Assembly: GCF_000002985.6 (NCBI RefSeq)
Contig: NC_003283.11
Location: forward strand, 8,804,001-8,868,000
DNA from: Caenorhabditis elegans
Taxonomy: Eukaryota > Nematoda > Chromadorea > Rhabditida > Rhabditidae
Length of the DNA: 64,000 nt
Reading direction: 5' to 3'
Every line of letters begins with the position of its first letter. The first letter of the stretch is position 1. Of the stretch, positions 54,301-64,000 are shown piece by piece. A program made the position numbers and the translations under genes. The notes beneath the pieces were generated by a model. The model did no database searches. It was not told the origin of the DNA and saw nothing but the letters and a program-made list of their open reading frames with translations.

Positions 54301-57300
54301 TTTCCATTTCTGCTGAATTGTAATACCACAGCATGTCATACTTCGGATCAGTGGCCCATGATGTATACCAACATTTGTAATCGCTCGCATGATGTTCAAA
54401 AACATTCAACTTTCGTCTTATTACAATGTAGTCTTTACCAACTTCTCTTGGGAAAATGAAAATATTCGTTTTGTTTGCAACAATTTGAGCTTTCAGAATA
54501 TTATCAGAAGATAATAAAGCTGTATGACTATGGATGATTGAAGAATCACCATCGGCTCCGATCCATCCAGCGAATGCATTGAATCCAGGACCAAAACCAG
54601 AAACTTTTTCAGGGATCGCATTCCATCCAGCTTTCTCGCCAGCTGGTCGTGCTAGCTGACCTTTTCCAAATGCACCAAATGTGAAAACGCTTCCATCATT
54701 TGCCCTCAAAATTGTGTGATTTGAACCAGCGGCAACTTGGACTATAACTGTATCAGATGGAAGAATGACTTGCTGCGGAGTGTTTTTGCTAAGTGTATCT
54801 CCAACTCCTAATTGGCCATGGCAGTTGGATCCAAAAGTGAAAACTCTTCGATCAGATGCAAGAAGTACTGTATGAAAATTTCCACAGCTTACGCTTGAAA
54901 CTTTTACATCATGAGGTCCTTGACTTAAAATTACACGTGACGGATGTAGAGTACTTCTTTGAGGAGCAGCTGTTGAACTGAATTGCACATGCTGAGCTCT
55001 ACCAGGCTGTGCTGGTTCTGTAACCTCTCCACATGGTCTGCAAAGTCCACATCGAAGGCATGTTGACTCTCCAACACCGCAATGACACATGGTTCCCTTT
55101 GGTCGAGGAACTCTTCCACATGCTACTCCTCGTGCGGAGCAAAGCCCGCATTGAGCACATACCGAGGGTGTGTCAGTTAGCCACGTGTGTTCTCCGATAG
55201 GACAAATCTGATACTCTTGACGACCGGAATGTCTTGGAGAAGACGTGGTTGAAGTTGATTCAACTCTTCCACATTGATTCATATTGTTCAATCCCCATGT
55301 AAAAAGATGGCCATTTCGAGTCACAGCAACACCGTGAGATTTTCCAAGCGCTAATGAAGAAATCATCACATTATCCAGTCCATTTAACATTTGACTTGAA
55401 ACATTCACTCTCATTGTATGAAGTCCTCCCATGAAAATCTTTCCATTTTCAGATACATATCCATAGACATGACCAGAGGCGCAAACATGAACAATTTTCC
55501 GGCGATTAGATGGAACAAGTCGACGTAGTCTTCCATTTCTTTTCTTATCGTCTACACTTGCAATCCAACCATGCCCTGCACCAGAACGAAACATTATTGT
55601 ATCAATTCCAACAGAAATTTGAACTATTGGCTCGGGAAGACACAGTTCCATCCAGTTGTTCCCAGTTTCAAATAATCCGAACCTTGTCCCGTTTCCAGCG
55701 TAGTACACTTTTCCAGAGCGAGCTTGAATGAATGCCATTTCTCGAGTGAAGTGAAGATCAACAGTTTGAGCTGAAAATTGATATGTTCAAATTTCCATGT
55801 AAACAAAACTACTATTCTTACGATGAAGGTTTGCAGGTAGAAATTCGGGGAGTTGGTGAGGAACTTGAAGATCTCCTTGAATCGTGAACTTCACATCAGT
55901 GAGTCGATGACTTCTTCGTGATGATGGCTCATTGGAAGGGGAAAATGAATCATTTAGTTGAATTGTCTGAAATATGTTATTTATAAACTTTTTTGAGCTG
56001 TCATGTTATGTGTTTTTATTTCTAACAATAAGTAGAATTTTCACGATTAAAAGTGTTTAAAAATAGTTTCAATTAAATATCTTAATTTTTAATTTGAGAG
56101 AATAAATCCTACCGATAGTGTAGAATTGGCAATCAGAGTTGCACTGTAAAAGTATGTTCCATCCGTGAACAGTGCATGTTGTACACAACTTGGTGGTAGA
56201 ATCACTTCTCCAATATCCAACAATGAATCCGTGTCAATCACTGATATGCATGATGAGTAATTTCTTCGTAAATACAATGATCCATTGCATAAATACATTT
56301 GCACATTTTTCGACGATTGTAAACTCTGATTCGCTGCATACAACTTTCCAGAAATTGTTTCATTCAGGCCGGTCCCCAACTTGTAGAGTCCAACATAATT
56401 AAGAATGTAGAGAAATGTTCCATCACATGCCATTGTGCTATGTATTCGATTGTCATCGTCGGGAGTGTCGGAAGACGGAGAGCTATCAGGAAGACTAGGT
56501 AGACTGAAACTGCTTGCTACCGAGTGCTCGTGAACATCTACCATTGCCCAGTTTGGTCTGAAATTTTGCATTTAATAAAATACTAATAAAACTATCATGG
56601 GATTTTGCAAGCTTCTAAGAAATTCTACTAAAAGAAGAAATTTGTGAACACAATACTACATATTTGAATACTTTCAACTTGAATAAAATACTCACGGGGA
56701 ATTGGCAGTGTTGTCTCCGCCTAAAGCTTTCCTCCTCACTTTCAGTAGTAATTTTCTCAAATTTTCTGGCATTTGGATCATATCATACGTCGAATCGGCG
56801 CTCATTCGAATATTTTTCTTCATACAAATTAATGATCGAATTGTGCTTCCTAAATGCTCCGGCTCTCCACATGCAACTGATAAAGCCACAAGGCATGAGG
56901 TAGCTTTTGAGCTCACTGAGGGACAGGCATCTTCTCGAAGCGTTTTCAGAACGTGCATCATTGCAGACATTGATAAACGGTTTTCGGACTGAAGACAATC
57001 GATTGGCATCGATTGGATCAATGATAACAATGATTCGAGAGCTTGAACACAAAGTTCGGCGTCACGTCGACTTAATTGCTCGAGAACTTCGAAGATACAT
57101 GTTAAACTAGCTCCAACCAGCTGATCAGTCTGAAAATTCATGAGAGCTGAACCATTTTTCACCTTTTAAAACAGTTTTTAATAAGAAAAAGTATTTCACA
57201 CACGGGTTCCAAAAAGTTGTAGAGTTATATGTTCAGTTCCATTTTGAAATTTATGGTAATTTAGTATTCCAAAATTGTTTTATTACTCACCGGTTCAATT

Positions 57301-58049
57301 TCAAATAATTATTTTTCAAACCATATTCTATTTTTAGCGTTTAAAAAGGAAACAATTTTGAATCTAGCTGGGGGGATATCGTCAATGTGTAAAACACGGT
57401 TTCATAATTGTTTTTTCTGGTTTCCTTGCCGACCTATGTCCCAGTTTTGCAAGCTTCTTAACTACGTTTCGAAAAAAAATTTAGAAAAAATTTGGCTGTT
57501 GACTTTGAAACTTAATTAGAAATTTCAATGTATTTTTCATTTAATACTTTTTAACATTATAAAAACTCACATTTTTGTATTGCTTTCCCTCTTCATCAGC
57601 TCCACTGGTTCCGGCTTCCTCTTCGCTTCCATCTTCTTTTTCAGAAACTTCTTCTGGATTCCCAAACCGTGCAAGAATTGATTTGGCAATTGCTACTAAA
57701 GCAAAAGGCGAAGGTGGTCCCACAACAAATTTTGAGTTCAGAATATCATGAAAATTAATTTGTTGTTGCTGGTCCAGAGGTGTTTTGGATTTCTCTGAAA
57801 TTAAAAATTATTTTTATTTTTATTATTTTATACTTCTCCAAACTACAAAAAAATATACTAACCTTCTTCTTTATCGAGTTTCCCGCAATGTGCTGGAACC
57901 CTGAGAATATCCGGTTTGCATGTGTTCTCGGCACATTTGTATAGCAATTTTCTCAGTCTTCGTGCACTTTTCCTATCTTCAGGAATCGACGTTTCGGTGC
58001 TCGTGGAACACACTCGTTCACCATCAATTTCTCGCAAGAAGAACGACAT
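51261..58049 (-). pseudogene. rpm-1: 3'-truncated second copy of rpm-1
   Basis: Exons 1-6 are complete (first ATG at 58047-58049; big exon 51977-55770) and exon 7 is cut at 51302. The open frame continues about 14 codons into the inverted histone spacer (ending ...YTYSEPQF) and stops at 51261-51263. The predicted product is about 1,965 residues: RCC1-like repeats and both PHR domains, but no filamin-to-RING C-terminal half, so no ligase activity. The sequence upstream of the ATG is duplicated for more than 5 kb, so the promoter is probably included and the copy may be transcribed. No stop or frameshift was noticed before the breakpoint. A truncated protein of this kind could titrate RPM-1 partners; whether it is made is unknown, and there is no normal 3' end. 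Confidence 0.85.
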
Positions 58050-58130
58050 TTGGATATTCTTTGGAAAGTTAATAAAATTGGTTAAATATTGTGGATAGAT
58101 TGATTCTCATCATTAGTGATCTGAAAAATT

Positions 58131-59959
58131 TAACTGTGGCATTTAGAAAAAAAAATAACAGAGAAACTCTGAGGCGTCAATTTCTCTGCAATTATGTGCA
58201 TTCAGGAAATATGAGGAAAATTGAAGGAAAAGAAAACCATGAAACAATAACTAAATTTTAAGATCACAGGCTTAGTATATGCGCAGATGTGATTTTGAAC
58301 GTAGCGCCAGTGGGATTTTTCTTGATTTTTTTAAGATTTGAAAGAAAATTGCAATAATTTAACATTTATCCTTACTTTTTGTCACAAAATATTTGAAAGT
58401 TTGACAAAAAAAAGGTTCGAATCATATCGCAGCTTTAAAAAATGAAGAAAATCGGATGAAGTTAGCAGGAAAGCGAAATTACTTTGATCGCTTATTCAAG
58501 AATAATTTAGGTACGATAATCCAACTCCAATTGAAGAAATTTTTTTTGAATTTTCAATTATCGTAAATATTATAGGCGTTTGAATGAAAATTACCCAAAT
58601 TACAAGAAAAGAGGAAAAAGGGAAAATTGTGAAAGATTTTTGTTCACCAAGGAATAAAAAAGTATAAAGCCGAGCAAAAGCAATATTGACAGACTTTACT
58701 GTTTTCCGTTCGCTCACAAACCACGTGCCTATCCCTTGTTCTGTCCGATCACAAAACGATATTTCTCCGAGACAAAAACGTTTTTTTTTAATAAATGAAC
58801 AAAATCTAGAACTCCGGGAAATTAAGTTTCCTGTCCGAATCATTTTGCTGATCTGCGAAAATCGAGGGACATTCATAGAAGAGACGAAGAGAAGAAGGTC
58901 CCACCCCCCGTAAAAGGGTATGCGCCCGTTTTGTTGAGAAAGGAAGAGAAGTGAGAGAGACACAGAAAGTGAGATGAAACCAAAACGGAGAAAAGAGAAC
59001 GAGACATAGTGTTGTCTTTGTTGGAGACAGACTCGCTTGTAATGGACAGCCGGTCAGACATGAGAAATAGGACGCAAGGAGATGGAAACGGAGAGCAAGG
59101 GACGGGTGTCCCTAGATGGACGAAGAAGAAGGGCTCCGTGCGTGTATTTGTGTGTGTATCTGTGAGAAGTGTCGAAAAGCGGAGATGAGGACAGAAGAAG
59201 GAGAAAATTGGGTGTGGGTCCGGAAAAAAGGGAAAAAGATTTGAAATTAGATATGCCAGCTTGGAGAAGCTTTTGTTATTTCTTGAGAGGTATCCAAATC
59301 AGATTGTTTTTTTTTGCTGTGGGATATCTGAACAATATTCTAAAATACGGTATGTATTAAGTACCTTAAAATTTACCTGTTATAAGAGTTTGATGGCAGT
59401 GTTATTAACAATCTGAAATATAAATATGTATACTGAAATAGAAAAGTTGTTTTCAGCTATTCGAAAATAGACGTAGGTACATAAATAAATCTTGGATTAA
59501 GAAAGGTGTAAACAGTGACGTATGTGATTAATCGTATAAGCACCAAATTTTATCAAGTTTTTTTAAAACTTTATTGCAGCAAATTATTTTATTAATGTGG
59601 CGTATCCAAAACTATTAAAATTGAATACTTTTGATCTAGTGTTATGTCTTTCAATGTTGTCAACTGCTGAAACATCTGATATTCATCAAGAGTGTCTATA
59701 CTGATCTATTTTGTTAAATATAATTTATTAAAAATTTCTGAAAATAATTGAGACTCTTGAAAAAATCCATTTAAAACAATCAAAATAGTTCAAAAAGTTC
59801 ACATATTTTTATTGTTATAAAAATATAATAAAATTGCAATGTTTATCGAAAAAATGAAATTTCATAATTATTTAAACAATCCAAATTGTATAAACAGAAG
59901 GCACTCAATAAGTTCACATATGACTGAAAATTATGAAAAACTGGATACATGGATACATG
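58131..59959. other. Second copy of the rpm-1 upstream spacer
   Basis: Duplicate of 16037-17865. The only difference noticed is T at 58789 for A at 16695 (T9A2 instead of T8A3). This lengthens a minus-strand chance frame (58496-58963) that I do not regard as a gene. Confidence 0.6.
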
Positions 59960-60652
59960 TTAGAGATTTTGAAAATCGCATTGCTTTGTAATGTTGCTTA
60001 ATGAAACGAAATGCTGAAAAATTGTATAATTTTTGAATTAAAAAGTTATCTTACATCTCTAAATCCTATCCATTCTCCTTCACTGCATGAGCTCACGATT
60101 TCTTCTTTCAAACAATTATCTTTTCCAAAAAAGTTTTGGCATGCAGATTTTCTCATTTCTTCCTTTTTCTTTTGATCAGTTTCTTTTTCGATATCATTTG
60201 GAAATGGATCCCAGTTTTCAAAGCATTGCGAGCTTTTTTCTTCTAATTTATCACTACATTCAACAAACTTTGTGGAGATGTAAATGATGGTATCACAATA
60301 GGTTTTGATCATTCCAGAAATATCAGAGGTTTCGTGATCAGTTGATGAAGTTTGACAATCAAGAGCATCAAAACAGTTGTGAAGAGAGTCACAGGAGCCT
60401 TTAAAATCATTTGTTTCTTCTTTATTGTCTAGGTCAAGTGCATCAATTTTCTCCAGGAAATCTTGCATTCTCTAAGAAAATAATGTTATTATAAACAAAA
60501 ATATTTTAACTCACAAAAATACATGACAATGCTTTAAGTCCATCTCCAAGTGTGCAGTTGTGATCCTTGCTCTCTGCAGTTGCTAAACTTGCCGAATCTA
60601 CCAGATAAAATGATATCGCCGCAAAAACCACAATTGAAAGAAATCTTCGCAT
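59960..60652 (-). CDS. DUF19 gene 1, second copy
   Basis: Same three-exon structure as 17866-18558 (exons 60515-60652, 60055-60471, 59960-60013). No difference noticed, so it encodes the same 202-residue secreted protein. Because the copies are so alike, transcripts could not be told apart by sequence. Confidence 0.8.
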
Positions 60653-61350
60653 TTTTCTAGAACGAGGATTGTTAAGTCTTTCCAGAAATGACCAGAGGCT
60701 GAATAGCAGAAATCGAAAATGTTGACCAAATCGAGTACCGAGAACAAGCGGTGGTTCTCAAATAAAAAGGATTTAGAATTAAAAAAAAAGCAAACTTCGT
60801 TTTTCGTTCAGAAAGTTTTTTAATAAGAAAATAATTATGGTAAAACGTTAGGTACCAACAACAAAAAATAGCTATAAAAGAATGATTGCCTTTGCCGCCG
60901 GAAACGGCTTTCCGGCATTGAACCAAAAACATTAAAGGCTCCTTTCAAGACATTGAAAGCCGAGGAAAATAATAAATCTTATGGGAACTATATAAATGTC
61001 AAGAAAACATGTTTTTATCTTTTCACCCTCTCCCTATATCCTAGTTTTCAATTTGAGGTCCACTGGCAACTGCTCAGGATCAAATATTGAAACACGTGTA
61101 AATCTTTATTTTTAGTTATTGCATCTAAATTAACAGCGACAACTGAATTAATGTTTTTTTGTGTTATATTATTGGTTTTTTTGTTTTTTTCTAATAATAC
61201 ATATTACATCTAATTTTTTTTCAAGCAAAACATATTATATCAAAAATAAAGTACTTCATTCAAAGAAACAATCTTAACTTGTTTATTTTCAAACGAAATC
61301 CAACAAATCAAAAAGCATTGAAATATGTATGCATACTTTGATATATAACT

Positions 61351-61987
61351 TCAGAAGTTTTCGCATGCTCCGATTATTTTGTGCAGTGCAAGGAGGTGCT
61401 GAAAACCACATATTTTGTGCATTTTGATTACTTTTGCACAGCTTACCTTGCCAAAATTCACGGCCAATTCAGAATTGCAACTTTCAGTTATTTCCTTCTC
61501 CACACAGCGATCTCTCCCCAATACTGTCTTACACCCTTCTCTCTTAATTTTAGCCATTACAACTGGGTCGTCTGGAAATGGTTTCCATCCTTGAAAACAT
61601 GTGGAGTTTTGCACGTATAATTTTTGATAACACTCTTTGAAATCAAATGAGAGGAATCTAACACCAGTACAAAGTGAGCTAACTTTGTCGATGTATGTAA
61701 TTGATTACTTCAACATCAGCCTGGCATTTGAACGACTCTGCACACACTGGAAAACCTTCACAAAGCGTGTTCAATTTTTCAGCATTTTTCTTGTAAAACC
61801 GATGGAATTAGCGTTTATTTTTATATCACGAAGTGTCTAAATGAAATAAAAACATTGAAAGTTGATCACAATAGAAGAAACAACTCACCTGACGGCACTG
61901 AAACAACGTTGGCCCTTCAAACTGCACACATGTCTTCTCATTTTCTCCGACTGTTGATCGTGCCAATAATAACAATATAATAAACAT
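61351..61987 (-). pseudogene. DUF19 gene 2, second copy, same frameshifts
   Basis: Duplicate of 19257-19893 with the identical one-base loss and four-base gain in exon 2. The lesions therefore arose before the duplication, or are real in both copies, which argues against random sequencing error. Confidence 0.7.
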
Positions 61988-62652
61988 TTCTAAATAATAG
62001 TTGCAAAAAGAGTGATATAGAATGGAAGTGAACGTACTGTGAACATTATATAGACTGAAGTTCAAATGTGAAAAACAATCTGTCAAATACTGGATCTTGA
62101 TACTAAAATGGTAATTAAAATGATTGACCGTAAAGAAAATGAATGAACATCAGTAACTTGTGAACTTTTTGATGAGAAAAAAACAAAGAGACAAATTGTT
62201 ATCAACATTTTAATCCAAAATTTTGATGAGATAAACTGACAATTTGTTCTGGGTAAAATCCGGAAACTCAAATGTATCATTATGATTCCGATCTAACATC
62301 AACTACACCGGTGATCACAATTTAACAAATTTTGTTTAACTTTCTCAGTACAAGAAAATTGAGGATTCAACAGAAATAATCATAAAAAATTTTTCTACAA
62401 AAATATTTATAGCAACTGGCTAATAATTAGCGCCCGCTTGATCGTGCCTTGTGCAAGTTATATCCTATAGGCCTGTAGTTATAAATATTTTGATTTTAAT
62501 TTCATTTTGCAAAAACTTTTAATTTTCCAGCTGATGGGATTACAAATTAATTTGAATGAATCAATAAATGTTTATTTAAATACATATATATGCATATTTT
62601 TGTATATAGTATGTATATATTTGTATATATGCATATTTGGAAATATATATGA

Positions 62653-63297
62653 TCATAGATTCTCACATGCTCCAATTATTCTGTGCAGTGCGAGGAAGTG
62701 CTGAAAAAAAGCTTTAAGTTTCTTTATCTCTTTTTTAAAATTAACTTTGCGAAAATTCACGGCCAATTCGACATTACAATTTTCAATTATTTCCTTTTCC
62801 ACACAACTTTCCTTTCCCAGAATATTTTTACATGCTTCTTTTTGAATCGCTGCCATTTCCACAGGGTCCTCCACTGGATCGGGTAGTGGTTCCCACTCTT
62901 GAACACACGTAGAGTTTTGTACGTATAGTTTGTGATTACATTCTTTGAAATCAGTTGATAGGAATCCAGTGGCAGCACAAAATGAAACAATTTTGTCGAT
63001 GTAATAAACTACTTTAATTTCAGCTTTGCATTTCAAATACTCGGCGCACACTGTAAATCCTTCACACATCATGTTCATTTTATCAGAATCTTCTTTCTTG
63101 TAAAAGTCAATGGAACCTGCATTTTTACTGATATCATGAAGTGTCTAAATGTAAAAAAAATTAATCAGAAGTGTATTACAATAAAAAAGAACTCTCACAT
63201 GTAAACACTGAAATGCTTTTGTTCCTTCAAACTTAACACATGTTTTCTCATCGTCGCCAACTGTAGATCTTACCAGTAATATCAAAAGAAAAAACAT
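62653..63297 (-). CDS. DUF19 gene 3, second copy
   Basis: Duplicate of 20559-21203 (exon 1 63199-63297, exon 2 62746-63144, exon 3 62653-62700), intact and encoding the same product. Confidence 0.8.
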
Positions 63298-63496
63298 TTC
63301 AAAATAAAAATTGCAAAAGAAAGTAAAGTAGATCGTTTTGTGTGATTTATATGGATTGAAGTTCAAATGTGGAAACAATTGGCCAAATACTGAATCTTGC
63401 CACTAGAATGTAAATACAAATGATTGATCGCCGAAAAATTTATTTTCAGAAAAAAATTCTTGAAATACGAAAAACAAGTGAATTGCTTTTGACATT

Positions 63497-63545
63497 TTAT
63501 TCTGAATTTCCACAAGCGTCCATTATGATGTTTAACGTCAGATAA
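63497..63545 (-). pseudogene. Severed DUF19 gene 4 tail, second copy
   Basis: Duplicate of 21403-21451, again ending at an LTR start. The duplication thus happened after the retrotransposon had inserted. Confidence 0.7.
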
Positions 63546-64000
63546 TGTTGTGAGATGGTCCCATCTCCCAACTATCTGGTACTCTGAGACACTCGCGAAT
63601 ACTCCCATCGTGTTCGCCGTACCAGAAAACCTATAAACCGCTCCTTCCAGTCGCTCTATCTCCCCCTTTCTCCAATCTAATGCGCGCCCTCATTTGAATC
63701 TCCCGCCAAGCTCAATGGTCTCGCAGCGAGTGTGCGCCGCGGGTCTCACCGCGCGCGCCCTCCTTGCTCGTCCTAATTCGCTGGCCTAAATTAGTTTCGC
63801 CTCAACTCGCTTCACTCGTCTCGTCACCGCACCAGCGGCACGTTCCTTCCTTTAATTTAATTATTTTATATTAAACACTTCCCTTTCTATCATTCTTTAG
63901 CTAATAAATGGGGTTTCATGGTAAAACATGTGTTACTCGTTCACACCGCTTATCCTCCTCTTCGCTCGGCACTCTGCAAACGCCAGTTCTCTCTTAGACT
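63546..64000 (+). repeat. Partial LTR at window end
   Basis: First 455 bp of the LTR. At offset 26 it has C like the 5' LTR (21478), not T like the 3' LTR, so it is a copy of the 5' side. Whether a full second element follows lies outside the window. Confidence 0.9.

Larger units (their letters stand above)
51302..64000 (+). repeat. Large direct duplication, second copy
   Basis: Starts abruptly inside rpm-1 exon 7 (GTGCTGGAGG equals 9208 onward) and continues colinearly to the window end, which falls inside an LTR. Only GT is shared at the junction, i.e. microhomology rather than a long homologous crossover. Confidence 0.92.

Noticed and set aside
58496-58963. 155-codon minus-strand frame upstream of the second rpm-1 copy
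   Set aside because: It is open only because of a single base change (58789) relative to the first copy; composition is low-complexity, with no motif or splice support.

Overview
This window is nuclear DNA of a Caenorhabditis nematode, most likely C. elegans or a very close relative. It is AT-rich. Introns are short (about 43-60 bp) with TTTCAG-type acceptors. There is an rpm-1 gene with 14 recognisable exons, a nematode-style cluster of divergently paired core histone genes whose transcripts end in the replication-type stem-loop, and a family of small secreted DUF19 (T20D4.11-like) proteins. No bacterial or organellar signature is present. Strain and species cannot be fixed without a search.

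Layout. 1-1952: a small secreted cysteine-containing peptide gene and empty spacer. 1953-15955 (- strand): complete rpm-1 (Highwire/PAM/MYCBP2 E3 ligase), 14 exons that join in frame to 3,698 codons. One intron carries a 1.6 kb fold-back element with tRNA-like pol III boxes in each arm. 17866-21203 (-): three DUF19 genes, the middle one frameshifted. 21452-41311 (+): a 19.9 kb BEL/Pao-class LTR retrotransposon inserted, with a 4-bp target duplication, inside the last exon of a fourth DUF19 gene. 42203-42835: a fifth DUF19 gene. 43335-50101: histone genes H4-H3, then H2A-H2B, a 1.95 kb spacer, and an inverted near-perfect copy H2B-H2A. 51302-64000: a direct repeat, offset 42,094 bp, of 9208-21906. 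It contains a 3'-truncated rpm-1, second copies of the three DUF19 genes, and the start of another LTR. I noticed one substitution between the direct copies.

The retrotransposon is the most unusual object. Between its 5' LTR and its gag-pol frame lie four further genes. Three contain introns that I could join in frame, and each start lies within about 15 bp of a 3' splice site, as expected for nematode trans-spliced operons or spliced subgenomic RNAs. Three of its products carry zinc-knuckle-like cysteine/histidine clusters, and one also begins with a myristoylation-type N terminus. The element carries about 48 copies (hand count) of the octamer CANCCGCT, all on the + strand, in coding and non-coding DNA and in all reading frames. 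It also holds three copies of a ~200-nt segment whose long hairpin is kept by compensatory changes, plus several tandem arrays. Its polymerase is broken (catalytic YXDD region missing with a frame change, then an in-frame TGA), yet its LTRs differ at only one noticed base. This suggests recent mobilisation in trans or very recent decay.

The host genes have separate jobs. rpm-1 is a synaptic ubiquitin ligase, the histone genes supply S-phase chromatin, and DUF19 proteins are secreted with unknown function. The rearrangement links them: the end of the inverted histone copy and the start of the direct repeat share one breakpoint (51302-51303), so the second rpm-1 copy ends in a few residues read from histone-spacer DNA.
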